DNA of 64,000 bases, from contig NZ_JAGIAG010000012.1 of the NCBI RefSeq assembly GCF_017744955.1, forward strand, positions 21,289-85,288, read 5' to 3'. The notes beneath the pieces were generated by a model. It made no database searches. It was not told the DNA's origin and was given only the letters and a program-made list of their open reading frames with translations. Origin of the DNA: Dokdonella sp. (GTDB taxonomy: Bacteria; Pseudomonadota; Gammaproteobacteria; Xanthomonadales; Rhodanobacteraceae). This document shows positions 36,551 through 45,494 of this stretch, piece by piece (within the stretch, counting starts at the first letter, position 1; each line of letters starts with the position of its first letter). Made by a program: the position numbers and the translations under genes.

Positions 36551-37531
36551 TCAGGATTCCCGCACGCGGATCCACAGGCTGCCGCCGCCGTAGCCGTGCT
36601 CGCTGCGCACGGCCTCGCGCACGAGCTGCGGGAAGCGGTGGAACGCGTAGTTGCAGCCGAACTCGACGACGTAGCGGCGCGAATCCATCAGCAACGCGCG
36701 CACGAGGTACTGTTCGTTCCAGCTGCGGTTCTCCGTGAGCACCCAGTCCTTGGAATACTCGTGCGGCAGATGGATGTCGTGGATGTGCACGCGCACGCCG
36801 TCGGCCAGCCGCGGCAGGATTTCGAAGTAGATGAAATTGACGTCGCTGCCGGTCTTGGCGACGTGCGAGGAATCGACGAACAGCACGTCGCCCGATTCGA
36901 GCGCGGCGAATTCGGCCAGGTCCACGTCCTGCACCTTGGCCTGCAGCAGGCGCGACACGCCGGGAACGCCCTGCAGCAGGAATTCGCGCGGATACGGCTC
37001 GATGCAGGTGACGTCGAGCTGCCCGTCGAGGAAGCGGCGGTTCACGTCGGCGGCGAGCAGGGTCGAGAATCCAGAGCCGATCTCGATCACGCGCCGCGGC
37101 CGCCAGTGCCGCAGCAGCACGAAGTACGCGCGCGCGTCGAGCCAGCTGAACTGCGAGTTGCGGGTGAAGAAGTCGGTCAGCTGCGGCGACTCCTCCAGGG
37201 TCTCGGGATAGTCGTAGTCGGGCATGAAGCGCGGGAACGCGCGGCGCAGGATGTCCTCGTGCGAGGCGTCGTTGAAATCGATGCCGACGATCCGCGGCGA
37301 GTCCGGCCAAAGAAGGCTCTCGCGCTCGGCGAGCTCGGCGGTGTCGACGACCGGGGAATAGAAGTGTCCGTTCGGATGCGCCGTGGTCGTCGTCGAGACG
37401 GGCGCTTCCTGCGTCGCCGCGTCGGCTTCGTCCGCCGAGCCTGCGCCCGGCGCATCCGCCTCGACGGTGACCGGCGTCGACTCGGGCCGCGCGCCGCGCA
37501 ACAGATTCTGCAGCCGCTCTCGCAAGACCAT
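36551..37531 (-). CDS. Class I SAM-dependent methyltransferase
   Basis: 326 residues from the ATG at 37531, overlapping no neighbour. An Ala/Thr-rich 60-residue N-terminus precedes a Rossmann-type methyltransferase domain: motif I VIEIGSGFSTLLAADVN, an acidic residue in CIEPYP, VLFVDSSHV and 'VHIHDIHLPHEYSKDWVLTE'. The HDIH stretch resembles surface-glycan methyltransferases of the Methyltransf_24 type. It ends 6 bp from the giant glycosyltransferase, tail to tail, suggesting a role in the same glycan pathway (inference). Confidence 0.85.
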   Translation of the reverse strand: MVLRERLQNLLRGARPESTPVTVEADAPGAGSADEADAATQEAPVSTTTTAHPNGHFYSPVVDTAELAERESLLWPDSPRIVGIDFNDASHEDILRRAFPRFMPDYDYPETLEESPQLTDFFTRNSQFSWLDARAYFVLLRHWRPRRVIEIGSGFSTLLAADVNRRFLDGQLDVTCIEPYPREFLLQGVPGVSRLLQAKVQDVDLAEFAALESGDVLFVDSSHVAKTGSDVNFIYFEILPRLADGVRVHIHDIHLPHEYSKDWVLTENRSWNEQYLVRALLMDSRRYVVEFGCNYAFHRFPQLVREAVRSEHGYGGGSLWIRVRES

Positions 37532-37581
37532 CCGTTCCCGCACCTCGTTCGTCCGCGCCGGCGCGCGCCGCTGCCGCGATA

Positions 37582-38367
37582 CTACAGCGGCACGCCGACG
37601 AAGCCACCTTCGGCGCCGCCGCGCCAGAGCGATTCGCCTTCCGCGGCAGCGAGCGGACCGAACCGCCGCTCGCGCAAGGCGACGGTGCCGTCGCCGGCGC
37701 GAAGCACCAGGCTGCTCGCGCGCGTTCCGTAGCGCTCGCCGCGGATGAAGACCGGCGCGAGCACGCGCTCCAGCGCCTGGCCGACGCCGGTATCCGGCAA
37801 GGCCGCGTCCGGCGGCTGCGTCTCGTCGTACAGCAGGTCGAGCAGGCGCGCGTCGTCGATCGCTCCGGCCGCCGCGAGTTGCTCGAAACGCCGCTGCAGC
37901 CGCTCGGTCTTCGGCCAGTGCACGCCGATCGGACCATTGCTGATCACGTGCACGCCGGCACCGAGTTCGCGCACGCGGCGATCGCTGCTGCCGAGCGCGA
38001 GCGCGCCGGCGGCATCGCCGACGACGAGATTGAACGGCCCGAAGTCGGCGGTCACCGCGCGCAAGGATTGCAGATAGCGCTCCGGCGCCTCGTCGCCGAG
38101 CACGAAGTCGCGCACCAGGTCGCCGCGCGAACGCGGCGCCGTCGCCGGCACGCCGGTGCGCAGATTGGTGACCGCGGCGAAGCGGCCGTCGCCGCGCACG
38201 GCCAGCCACGATCCGCCCGCGACCAGATCGCGACCACCGACCACGCGCGCGTCCTCGCTCCACGGCTGCGACGGCGCGGTCGCGCGCGCGTGGAATTCGT
38301 CGCGGTTGCCGAGCAGCAGCAGCGGCGCTTTCGGTACGACGTCAACGGCAATCAGGAGCAGGCACAT
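37582..38367 (-). CDS. NRDE (TANGO2-like) family protein
   Basis: 261 residues starting MCLLLIAVDVVPKAPLLLLG followed by NRDEFHARAT, the hallmark N-terminal Cys2 plus NRDE motif of the TANGO2/NRDE family, with GGRDLVAGGSWLAV and 'AVTNLRTG' downstream. These Ntn-hydrolase-like proteins have been linked to haem or acyl-CoA handling, but the bacterial activity is not settled. Full length. It lies 50 bp upstream of the methyltransferase on the same strand. Confidence 0.92.
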   Translation of the reverse strand: MCLLLIAVDVVPKAPLLLLGNRDEFHARATAPSQPWSEDARVVGGRDLVAGGSWLAVRGDGRFAAVTNLRTGVPATAPRSRGDLVRDFVLGDEAPERYLQSLRAVTADFGPFNLVVGDAAGALALGSSDRRVRELGAGVHVISNGPIGVHWPKTERLQRRFEQLAAAGAIDDARLLDLLYDETQPPDAALPDTGVGQALERVLAPVFIRGERYGTRASSLVLRAGDGTVALRERRFGPLAAAEGESLWRGGAEGGFVGVPL

Positions 38368-38377
38368 GGGGGGAGCG

Positions 38378-38507
38378 GTGATTGGTGATTGGCGATTGGT
38401 GATTGGTGATTTGGAAAAGACTGACGCGAATCGACGAGGCTCCCCGGAGACGGCAAGCTTTCAGGGTGAAAGCTTTGTCCAATCACGAATCACCAATCGC
38501 CAATCAC
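38378..38507. repeat. Inverted arrays of 7-bp repeats (GTGATTG / CAATCAC)
   Basis: Five tandem heptamers at 38378-38412 (GTGATTG, one GCGATTG, one ending in T) and four reverse-complement heptamers at 38480-38507. Four units of each arm can pair with two mismatches over 28 bp, leaving a loop of about 67 bases. The stop codon of the kinase gene (38504-38506) lies inside the last heptamer. Confidence 0.85.
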
Positions 38508-41020
38508 GGCTTCTCCGCCAACGCCTGCACCCGCGCCTCCAGCGAAGCGAGGCGCGCATTGCCCGGGCTGAGTTCGCGCGCCGAGTTCAGCGCGCGCGCG
38601 GCGTCGGCGCGGCGGCCTTCGCCGATGCGCAGGTCGGCCTGGTCGAGGAAGGCGTTGGCGAGCTTCTCGCTCATCGAGGCGATGGCGGGATCGTCCGGCG
38701 CAATCTGCCGCACCGAATCGAGCAGGGCATGCGCGCGCTGCGGCGCGGCGTCGGTCAACGCCTGCGCGAACAATTCCTTCGCCCGCGCCGGCAGGCGCGC
38801 GATGCCGTCCAGCGCGGCGCGGTCGTTGCCGTCGATGGCCAGGGCGGCGCGGTACTTGTCGTAGGCGCTGTCGCCGGGCGGAATCATCACGTTGCCGGCG
38901 GCGGCCGCCGCGGACGCCTCGGCGACGAGGCGATGCACCTGTTCGGTCTGCGCCGGGGTCAACGCGGCGCGCTGGGCGCCGATCGCCAGACGCTCGCGCA
39001 GCTCGCGCAGGTTCACGCGCGCGGCACGCAGGTCGGGCAAGTCCGGCGCGAGTTCGGCGGCCTGCGCCAGCAGCCTGTCCGCGCTGCCGGCGTTGTCGTC
39101 TTCGATCGCCGCGCTGGCCTGCACGACGAAAGCCTGCGCGACCTTGCGCAGACCGGCCTTCGCGCGCGCGTTGGCCGGATCCTGTTTCAGCACCGCGCGG
39201 AACTGGTCGAGCGCGCCATCCTCGCCGCCGGCGATGCGGCCGGCGCGCAGCTGCGCCTCGGCGCGCGCGACGGTTTCCTCCAGCGCCGCGCGTTCGGCCT
39301 CGCGCGCTTTCGCGATCTGGCCGAGCAGATCCGGCAGGCCGGCGTAGGCCGGCAGGATGCGCGCGATCTCGTCGCTGCGCGCCGCCGCGGTCGCCACGTC
39401 CTTGGTCGCCAGCGCGTCGCGCGCCTGCGCGGCGAGCGCGTCGGCCGCCTTCTGCAGTCCGGCCTGCGCCAGCGCATTGTTCTTGTCGCCGGCCAGCACG
39501 CGCTGATACAGCTCGGCGGCACCGCCGCTGCCGCTGATCTTGCCGGCATCGAGCGCGTTGCGCGCGGCGGCGAGCTGGTCGGAGACCTCGTCGCCGTTCG
39601 ACTGCCCCTGCTTCAAGGCCGCCTCGAGCCGCTCCACCTCGCTGCCGCCACCGAGCAGCTCGCGCGCGTCGCCGAGCGCCTGGCGCGCCGCGACCGGATC
39701 GTTCGCCTTCAGGGCCTCGTCGGCGCGATCGAGCAGCTTGTGGCCGACGGCGTCGAGACCGCGGCGAGCGACGTCGTTGTCGGGATCCTGCGCGCGCGCG
39801 GCGAGGAACAGCTCGCGCGCGCTGTCGTTGCCGGTCAGCTTGCCGGCGTCGAGCGCACGCTGCGCGCGCGATAAGGTATCGTTGAACTCGGTGCGCGGCA
39901 GCAGCGCGCGCAGGCGGTCCTGGTAGTTCCACGCGACCAGCGCGCCGATCGCCAGCACGGCGACCGCGCCGGCGGCGAGCAGGCCGTTGCGCGGCGCGCG
40001 CTTGCGCGGAGTGCGTCCGTTGCCGCCGCCGTTGCGCTCGGCGCGCACGCCGTCGCCGTCGAGCGCGGCGACGATCTGGTCGATGCGTCCGAGGCTCGGC
40101 TCCGCACGGTCCGCGCCGGCGGCCGGTGGCGGCGGTGACGGCTCGGTCGCGCGAAACGATTCCAGCGGCGTGTCGCGGCGGAACGCCGGTTGCGCGTGGT
40201 CGAGCTCGGGCAGCGCACCGTTCGCCATGCGCCGCTCGATCTCGGCGATCGCGACGGCGGCTTCCTGACCGTTCTGATAGCGCTCTTCCGGCTGCTTCGC
40301 CAGCAGCCGACTGACCAGCGGCTGCAGCACGGCGATCGACTCGGGCAGCGTCGGCACCGGCTGGGTGATGTGCATGATGCCGATCGCCAGCGAATCGTCG
40401 GCCTGGTACGGCACGCGTCCGACCAGCATTTCGTACAACACCACGCCGAGCGCGTACAGGTCGGAACGGCCGTCGACCGATTTGCCGCGCGCCTGCTCCG
40501 GACTCATGTAGTGCGGCGTGCCGACGACGGCGCCGGTCTTGGTCATGCGCAACGTCGAGTCGAGCGCGCGCGCGATACCGAAATCGGTCAGCGCGGCGGA
40601 ACCGTCGTCGCGCAGCAGGATGTTGTCGGGCTTGACGTCGCGATGGACGAAACCTTTTTCCTGCGCGTAACCGAGCGCGCCGGCGATCTCGCGCGTCACG
40701 CGCAGCGCGAAGGCGGGCTCGCGCGTGCTGCCGTCCTTCGCCAGCACCGCGCCGCCGCCCAGATACTCCATCGCGATGTAGTGGTAGTCGCCGGCGCGGC
40801 CGACGTCGTGGATGCCGACGACGTGACGATGATGCAGGCGCGCGGCGATCTTCGCCTCGCGCAGGAAACGTTCTCCGAAGTTCGGATCGGCGAGCAGCGC
40901 CGGCGACATGATCTTCAGCGCGACCTCGCGGTCGACCGATTCCTGCACGGCCAGGTAGACCGTCGCCATGCCGCCGCGGCCGAGCTGGCGCAGCAGGCGG
41001 TAACCGGGAATCTCGATCAC
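38504..41020 (-). CDS. Ser/Thr protein kinase with periplasmic helical-repeat domain
   Basis: 838 residues from a GTG at 41020 (VIEIPGYRLLRQLGRGG), matching the usual first residues of this kinase type; an ATG 78 bases upstream (41098) is possible. PknB-like kinase domain with Gly loop GRGGMATVYLA, VALKIM lysine, HRDVKPDN, DFG and APE-region MSPEQA; a linker; one transmembrane helix (GLLAAGAVAVLAIGALVAW, about 350); then about 460 residues of TPR-like repeats with the recurring units 'RALDAGKLTG', 'NALDAGKISG' and 'AQLRAGRIAG'. Likely an inner-membrane sensor kinase with a periplasmic scaffold. Substrates unknown. Confidence 0.9.
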   Translation of the reverse strand: MIEIPGYRLLRQLGRGGMATVYLAVQESVDREVALKIMSPALLADPNFGERFLREAKIAARLHHRHVVGIHDVGRAGDYHYIAMEYLGGGAVLAKDGSTREPAFALRVTREIAGALGYAQEKGFVHRDVKPDNILLRDDGSAALTDFGIARALDSTLRMTKTGAVVGTPHYMSPEQARGKSVDGRSDLYALGVVLYEMLVGRVPYQADDSLAIGIMHITQPVPTLPESIAVLQPLVSRLLAKQPEERYQNGQEAAVAIAEIERRMANGALPELDHAQPAFRRDTPLESFRATEPSPPPPAAGADRAEPSLGRIDQIVAALDGDGVRAERNGGGNGRTPRKRAPRNGLLAAGAVAVLAIGALVAWNYQDRLRALLPRTEFNDTLSRAQRALDAGKLTGNDSARELFLAARAQDPDNDVARRGLDAVGHKLLDRADEALKANDPVAARQALGDARELLGGGSEVERLEAALKQGQSNGDEVSDQLAAARNALDAGKISGSGGAAELYQRVLAGDKNNALAQAGLQKAADALAAQARDALATKDVATAAARSDEIARILPAYAGLPDLLGQIAKAREAERAALEETVARAEAQLRAGRIAGGEDGALDQFRAVLKQDPANARAKAGLRKVAQAFVVQASAAIEDDNAGSADRLLAQAAELAPDLPDLRAARVNLRELRERLAIGAQRAALTPAQTEQVHRLVAEASAAAAAGNVMIPPGDSAYDKYRAALAIDGNDRAALDGIARLPARAKELFAQALTDAAPQRAHALLDSVRQIAPDDPAIASMSEKLANAFLDQADLRIGEGRRADAARALNSARELSPGNARLASLEARVQALAEKP

Positions 41021-41146
41021 GTTGGCGTCATGTCCGCATGGGGCGGCGAGCCGCGTTCCGGGGTGGTTTTTCAGGATAGCACGCAGCCTGCGTGCCACGA
41101 GCGCGGACGCGGCCTGCCGGCCGGCGCAAATCCCCGCTCGGCCGGG

Positions 41147-43336
41147 CTAGCCGACGCGGCGCGCTTCGATCACGTTCGGCACGGCGAGCAGTTGGTTCAG
41201 GAGGCCGCTCAGCTGGCCGAAGTCGGCCACGCGCAGCGCGTAGTCCATGATCGCCACGCCGTTCTTCGCGTCGACGCGCGCGTTGACCGCGATCACGTGG
41301 GCGTTGGCCGCCGCGATCGCATTGCTGACGTCCTTGTGCAGCCACTTGCGGTCGTAGCCGCGCACGACGATGTCGACGTCGTAGGCGGCCTGCTTGCGCG
41401 TGCCCCACTCCACCGCGACCACGCGGCTGGCGTCGCGCTCGCGCAGCTTGCCCAGTTGGGCGCAGTCGGCGCGGTGCACCGAGACGCCGCGGCCGCGCGT
41501 GATGTAGCCGGCGATCGCGTCGCCCGGCAGCGGATGGCAGCAGCGCGCGAGCTGGGTCAGCAGGTTGCCGACGCCGTCGATGACGATCGCGCCCTGCTCC
41601 GCGCTCGGCACGCGCGTCGGCGGCGGGGGCGGCACGGTGCCGGGGTCCGGCGGCGGCGCGCTCAGTTCGTGCAGCGCGCGCGCGATCTGGCCGGTGCTGA
41701 CGTCGCCGAGCGCCAGCGCCTCGAGCAGGTCGTCGAGGTTCTTCAGCTGGAAGCGTTCGGGCAGGCCGTCGAGATCGGCGTGATGCAGGGCGAGCCGCTT
41801 GAGCTCGCGGTCGAGCAGGGCGCGGCCGGCGGCGAGGTTCTGCGCCAGGTCGATGCGCTTGAACCAGGTGCGCACCTTCTCGCGGGCGCGATGCGTGGTC
41901 AGGAAGCCGTGGTGCGGCGACAGCCAGTCGCGTCGGGGTTCCAGCAGCTTGCCGGTCATCACCTCGACGCGGTCGCCGCTGCTCGGCTGGAAGCTCAGCG
42001 GCACGATGCGCTCGTTGACCTTGGCGCCGCGGCAGCGATGGCCGACGTCGGTGTGGATCGCGTAGGCGAAGTCGAGCACGGTCGCGCCGCGCGGCAGGTC
42101 GATCACCTGCCCCTTCGGCGTCAGCAGGTAGACCCGGTCCTCCACCACCTCGGTGCGGAAGCCGGCGAGCAGGGCCGCGTCGTCCTCGCGCGCGTCCTTG
42201 TTCTCCAGCAGCTTGCGCATCCAGGCGATCTTGCGTTCGAAGCTCGCGTCGCCGCCGCCACCCTCCTTGTAGCGCCAGTGCGCGGCCACGCCGAGTTCGG
42301 CGTGGCGATGCATCTCGTGCGTGCGGATCTGCACCTCGAGCGTCTTGCCCTCGGGGCCGATCACCGCGGTGTGCAGCGACTGGTAGTGATTGCCTTTCGG
42401 TCGCGCGATGTAGTCGTCGAACTCGCTCGGGATCGGCGGCCACAGCGCGTGCACGGCGCCGAGCGCGCCGTAGCAGGCGGCGAGATCGTCGACCAGCACA
42501 CGCAGCGCGCGCACGTCGTACAGCTCGGAGAATTCGAGCCCCTTGCGCTGCATTTTTCGCCAGATCGAATAGATGTGCTTCGGCCGCCCGGCGATGTCGG
42601 CGCGCAGGCCGGCCTTGGCCAAGGCCGCGCCGAGCTGTTCCTTCGCCGTGGCGATCCACGATTCGCGATCGCCGCGGCGCTCGTCGAGCAGGTTCGCGAT
42701 GCGCCGGTAGACCTCCGGCTGCAGGTAGCGGAAGGCCAGATCCTCCAGCTCCCACTTGACCTGCCAGATGCCGAGCCGGTTCGCCAGCGGCGCGTGGATG
42801 TCGGCGCTGAGCTGCGCCAGCGCACGCCGCTCGGCGTCGGGCAGACGCTCGGCCGCACGCATGCGCACAAGCTGGCGCGCGAGCAGGATGAAGACCACGC
42901 GCAGGTCGCGGATGATCGCCAGCAGCAGCCGGCGCAGGCCTTCGTTGCCGCCGGCGCTACTGCGGTTGGCGTGCAGCGCCCAGACCTTTTCCGCGGCCTG
43001 CTGGCCTTCGACCAGGGTACGCAGGTCGGGCGGAAACGCCGTGAAGTCGGCCTCCACCAGCGCGACGCCGTTCGCGGCGAGCGCGTGCAGCACGCAGGCG
43101 GCCTGCGCTTCCTCGCCGACGCCGAGTTCGTCGAGCAGGTCGAGCACCGCGACCAGTTCGACCTGCACCGGCGGCGGCATCGCGCTGCCGGCTGACAGGC
43201 GATCGAGCGCCAGGCGGCAGGCACGCAGCGCCGGCCCCGCATGCGCGGCGGCGCGCTGCTCGCTCGAAGCCCACGCCGCCAAGGCGGAAGCGACGTTGCC
43301 GGGCGAACTCACGGATTTGGCGGGGAGGTCGACCAT
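41147..43336 (-). CDS. relA: (p)ppGpp synthetase RelA
   Basis: 729 residues. The N-terminal hydrolase-type region lacks the His-Asp pair expected of an active HD site, as in RelA rather than SpoT. The synthetase domain has SELYDVRALRVLVDD and 'FDDYIARPKGNHYQSLHTAV'. TGS domain ('VYLLTPKGQVIDLPRGATVL'), a zinc-finger-like region with CCHPLPGD, and a C-terminal ACT domain follow. Ribosome-associated synthesis of (p)ppGpp in amino acid starvation. Same strand as the downstream Ser/Thr kinase, 126 bp apart. Confidence 0.95.
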   Translation of the reverse strand: MVDLPAKSVSSPGNVASALAAWASSEQRAAAHAGPALRACRLALDRLSAGSAMPPPVQVELVAVLDLLDELGVGEEAQAACVLHALAANGVALVEADFTAFPPDLRTLVEGQQAAEKVWALHANRSSAGGNEGLRRLLLAIIRDLRVVFILLARQLVRMRAAERLPDAERRALAQLSADIHAPLANRLGIWQVKWELEDLAFRYLQPEVYRRIANLLDERRGDRESWIATAKEQLGAALAKAGLRADIAGRPKHIYSIWRKMQRKGLEFSELYDVRALRVLVDDLAACYGALGAVHALWPPIPSEFDDYIARPKGNHYQSLHTAVIGPEGKTLEVQIRTHEMHRHAELGVAAHWRYKEGGGGDASFERKIAWMRKLLENKDAREDDAALLAGFRTEVVEDRVYLLTPKGQVIDLPRGATVLDFAYAIHTDVGHRCRGAKVNERIVPLSFQPSSGDRVEVMTGKLLEPRRDWLSPHHGFLTTHRAREKVRTWFKRIDLAQNLAAGRALLDRELKRLALHHADLDGLPERFQLKNLDDLLEALALGDVSTGQIARALHELSAPPPDPGTVPPPPPTRVPSAEQGAIVIDGVGNLLTQLARCCHPLPGDAIAGYITRGRGVSVHRADCAQLGKLRERDASRVVAVEWGTRKQAAYDVDIVVRGYDRKWLHKDVSNAIAAANAHVIAVNARVDAKNGVAIMDYALRVADFGQLSGLLNQLLAVPNVIEARRVG

Positions 43337-43354
43337 GAACCATCGCTACCACGA

Positions 43355-43385
43355 AAATGCGATCGGCGCCCGCAGGCGCCGATCG
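43355..43385 (-). terminator. Intrinsic terminator for the 43414-44616 gene
   Basis: An 11-bp perfect stem (43360-43370 with 43375-43385) with a four-base loop, followed on the minus strand by GCATTTTCG. It lies between the upstream gene's stop and the relA start. The T-run is short, so moderate confidence. Confidence 0.65.
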
Positions 43386-43413
43386 GAGGACTTCCTTTAC
43401 TGCGCGCTTCGGC

Positions 43414-44616
43414 TTATTGGTTGCCGCGCATCCAGCCGAAACCGCCAGAGGTAGGCATGAAACCGAACACGACATTGTCGCCGATGAACTTGTCCGCTCC
43501 TTCGCCGACGCCAGCGCGCTCCACCAGAATGGAGACACCGACCACGGGAGTCTCGAGAGTCAAATGGCCGCCCACGACACGTCGTTTGACGGCGACGTAG
43601 GAATGAACGACCGAGCCGGACAAACCACCCGCGGAATCAGAAATCTCCAGCGGCTTCCCGCCGCTCAGCGGCGTGAAGGTTTGCCCAGCACAAACGTTGC
43701 TGTCGAGCACGGCCGGAACGTCCGGAAGAACGCAGTATCCGTCCCCTGCATTGAGCGTGCTGTTGTTCAAGTACTTGCTGTCGAATGCGTCGCGGACCGT
43801 GAAGAAGAGCTGTCCACTGCTGTTGACGGTCCCGCCGGACGGATCGACTCCGTTCGCGGCAAGGGGCACGGGAGATTCAGACGTCTGCGGACCGAAGCGT
43901 ACGTCGACCTGGAAGAAGTAGACGAGATAGGTCCCATCCGTATACGTCCAGAGTCTGCTTGCGCGGGTCGGGGTATTACCGCCTTGCGCGGACGGGCGCA
44001 CAGCAGTCACGGCGGCACAGCCTACGTCCTCCACCACACGTGCAGGATGATTTGCGTCAGGACTGCATGGAGCGACGGGTACTTCGCTCCAGTCTGGAGC
44101 ATCCCAATCGAAACCCACCGACGGAATCCAATTGATCAGTCGGTTGTAGTTTATTTCCGTCGCAGAATCGTAGCCGTTGTCGAAAATGCCTTCACGAGTG
44201 CTGCTGGCCATCGCACCATCAGCCGTGCTGCTCAAGCACATCAGGGACGTTTCCTGACTGGGATTCAGATGCAGCGAGCCATCGGTATACGTCAATGCCG
44301 GTAGATCACTGGACTTCGAAAAAACCCAGGATTGCGGCGGATTCATGGTCTGGTCTTCGTGCTTGACAACCAGATCCATCGGCGTGTTCGTGCCGCCGCC
44401 CGGATTGCCGCAGAACAAGAAGCCTTCGGTATAGACCGTCAACGTGCTCTCCGAAGCGCTGGATTGCACGTACGAAAACCCCACCTCAGGCACCGTCGGC
44501 GTCTGCACTTCCTGCGACTGCTTGTCGACGAACAGCACAGGTTCAGCATGAGCGACCGAGCCACAAGCGACCGCGCCGGCGGCCAAACCAACCATCCAAC
44601 TCTTGACAGACGACAT
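43414..44616 (-). CDS. Hypothetical exported protein with IFDNGYD motif
   Basis: 400 residues, signal peptide (MSSVKSWMVGLAAGAVACGS, cleavage near AHAEP). The mature protein is Ser/Thr/Gly-rich and beta-predicted, with several cysteines ('LFCGNPGGG', 'APCSPDANHPARVVEDVGCA', 'DGYCVLPDVPAVLDSNVCAG'), suggesting disulfides, and the segment GIFDNGYD similar to the IFxDGFD motif of the secreted proteins elsewhere in the window. No known family recognised. Base composition is visibly less GC-rich than its neighbours, hinting at separate origin. It ends with its own terminator. Confidence 0.75.
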   Translation of the reverse strand: MSSVKSWMVGLAAGAVACGSVAHAEPVLFVDKQSQEVQTPTVPEVGFSYVQSSASESTLTVYTEGFLFCGNPGGGTNTPMDLVVKHEDQTMNPPQSWVFSKSSDLPALTYTDGSLHLNPSQETSLMCLSSTADGAMASSTREGIFDNGYDSATEINYNRLINWIPSVGFDWDAPDWSEVPVAPCSPDANHPARVVEDVGCAAVTAVRPSAQGGNTPTRASRLWTYTDGTYLVYFFQVDVRFGPQTSESPVPLAANGVDPSGGTVNSSGQLFFTVRDAFDSKYLNNSTLNAGDGYCVLPDVPAVLDSNVCAGQTFTPLSGGKPLEISDSAGGLSGSVVHSYVAVKRRVVGGHLTLETPVVGVSILVERAGVGEGADKFIGDNVVFGFMPTSGGFGWMRGNQ

Positions 44617-44875
44617 TCGGGAGTTCTCTTCCTGCTACGACTTTTTCGGTGGCTCCCGCACGCTCCAGAACCGAAGCCGCCGGGGGGAACTCGATCCACG
44701 AGGGAGTGGACCATCGCTCGCTGAAATTCCTCGTCGAACCTTGGCCCGACGAGCGTGCTACACTCAAATTCGCGCCATCGTACTCGTTTCCGCGCCCGAG
44801 CGCACCTGTTAACTTCGTGTAAGAACAAGGATTTTTGCGGCCGCGGTCACGAACCGCCCTGCAGCAGCCAAACCT

Positions 44876-45343
44876 ATGCGCCCGATTTCCAGCCTCGCCC
44901 TGATCCTCCTGATCGCCGTCAGCGCGGTCGCCGCCCAGACCCAGTCGCCTACGCTCGAGGAGCGAATGTCGCAGGCCGACTTCCGCGCCGCCGGACTCGA
45001 CAAGCTGTCACCGGAGGAATTGCAGCGGCTGAATGCCTGGCTGCAATCGCACGGCGGCACCCAGACCAAGTACGTGACCGCCAGCGGCGCGCCGGTGTTC
45101 TATCCGGACATGAACAACCGCGACGTGATCGAGACCCGCATCGCAGGCCTGTTCACCGGCTGGCGCGGCAAGACGGTGTTCAAGTTCGACAACGGCCAGG
45201 AATGGCAGCAGACGGAATCGGGCGCCTTCTCCGCCGGCGAGTTCAACAATCCGGCGGTCAAGATCAAGCCGATGATCCTCGGCAGCTGGCTGATGGTCGT
45301 CGACGGCTGCAACTGCAGCGTCCGCGTACAGCGCATCAAGTAG
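44876..45343 (+). CDS. Hypothetical secreted protein
   Basis: 155 residues with a signal peptide (MRPISSLALILLIAVSAVAA). The mature part holds 'ERMSQADFRAAGLDKLSPEE' and 'GLFTGWRGKTVFKFDNGQEW', ending 'VDGCNCSVRVQRIK'. The first stretch looks like a helical hairpin (F..AGL.KLS..EL..LN.WL), seen in small exported proteins of Xanthomonadaceae; the second resembles an SH3-like beta barrel. Function unknown. It has its own terminator. Confidence 0.8.
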   Translation: MRPISSLALILLIAVSAVAAQTQSPTLEERMSQADFRAAGLDKLSPEELQRLNAWLQSHGGTQTKYVTASGAPVFYPDMNNRDVIETRIAGLFTGWRGKTVFKFDNGQEWQQTESGAFSAGEFNNPAVKIKPMILGSWLMVVDGCNCSVRVQRIK

Positions 45344-45402
45344 CCGGGAATGGCGCGTCGCCCCGCGAGGGGCCGCGTCGGCCGAAACCTGCTGAGGAAC
45401 GC

Positions 45403-45429
45403 ATGCCCGCGCGAGCGGGCATCTTTTTT
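45403..45429 (+). terminator. Intrinsic terminator after the 44876-45343 gene
   Basis: Stem ATGCCCGC 45403-45410 with 45415-45422, loop GCGA, followed by CTTTTTT. It lies 60 bases after the stop. Confidence 0.9.
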
Positions 45430-45494
45430 GGGCAGTCGGCCCTCGGCCGCTGAAAGCCTCCCCCTCATGCGGAACCAGGTCCGAGGCCAGCCCT

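Noticed and set aside
29050..36738. Very long open frames on both strands across the PBP1b and glycosyltransferase region (one of more than 2500 codons)
   Set aside because: Stop-free frames arise by chance in this GC-rich DNA. The translations are Arg/Ala/Gln-rich with no domains, and lie opposite or out of frame with well-supported genes.
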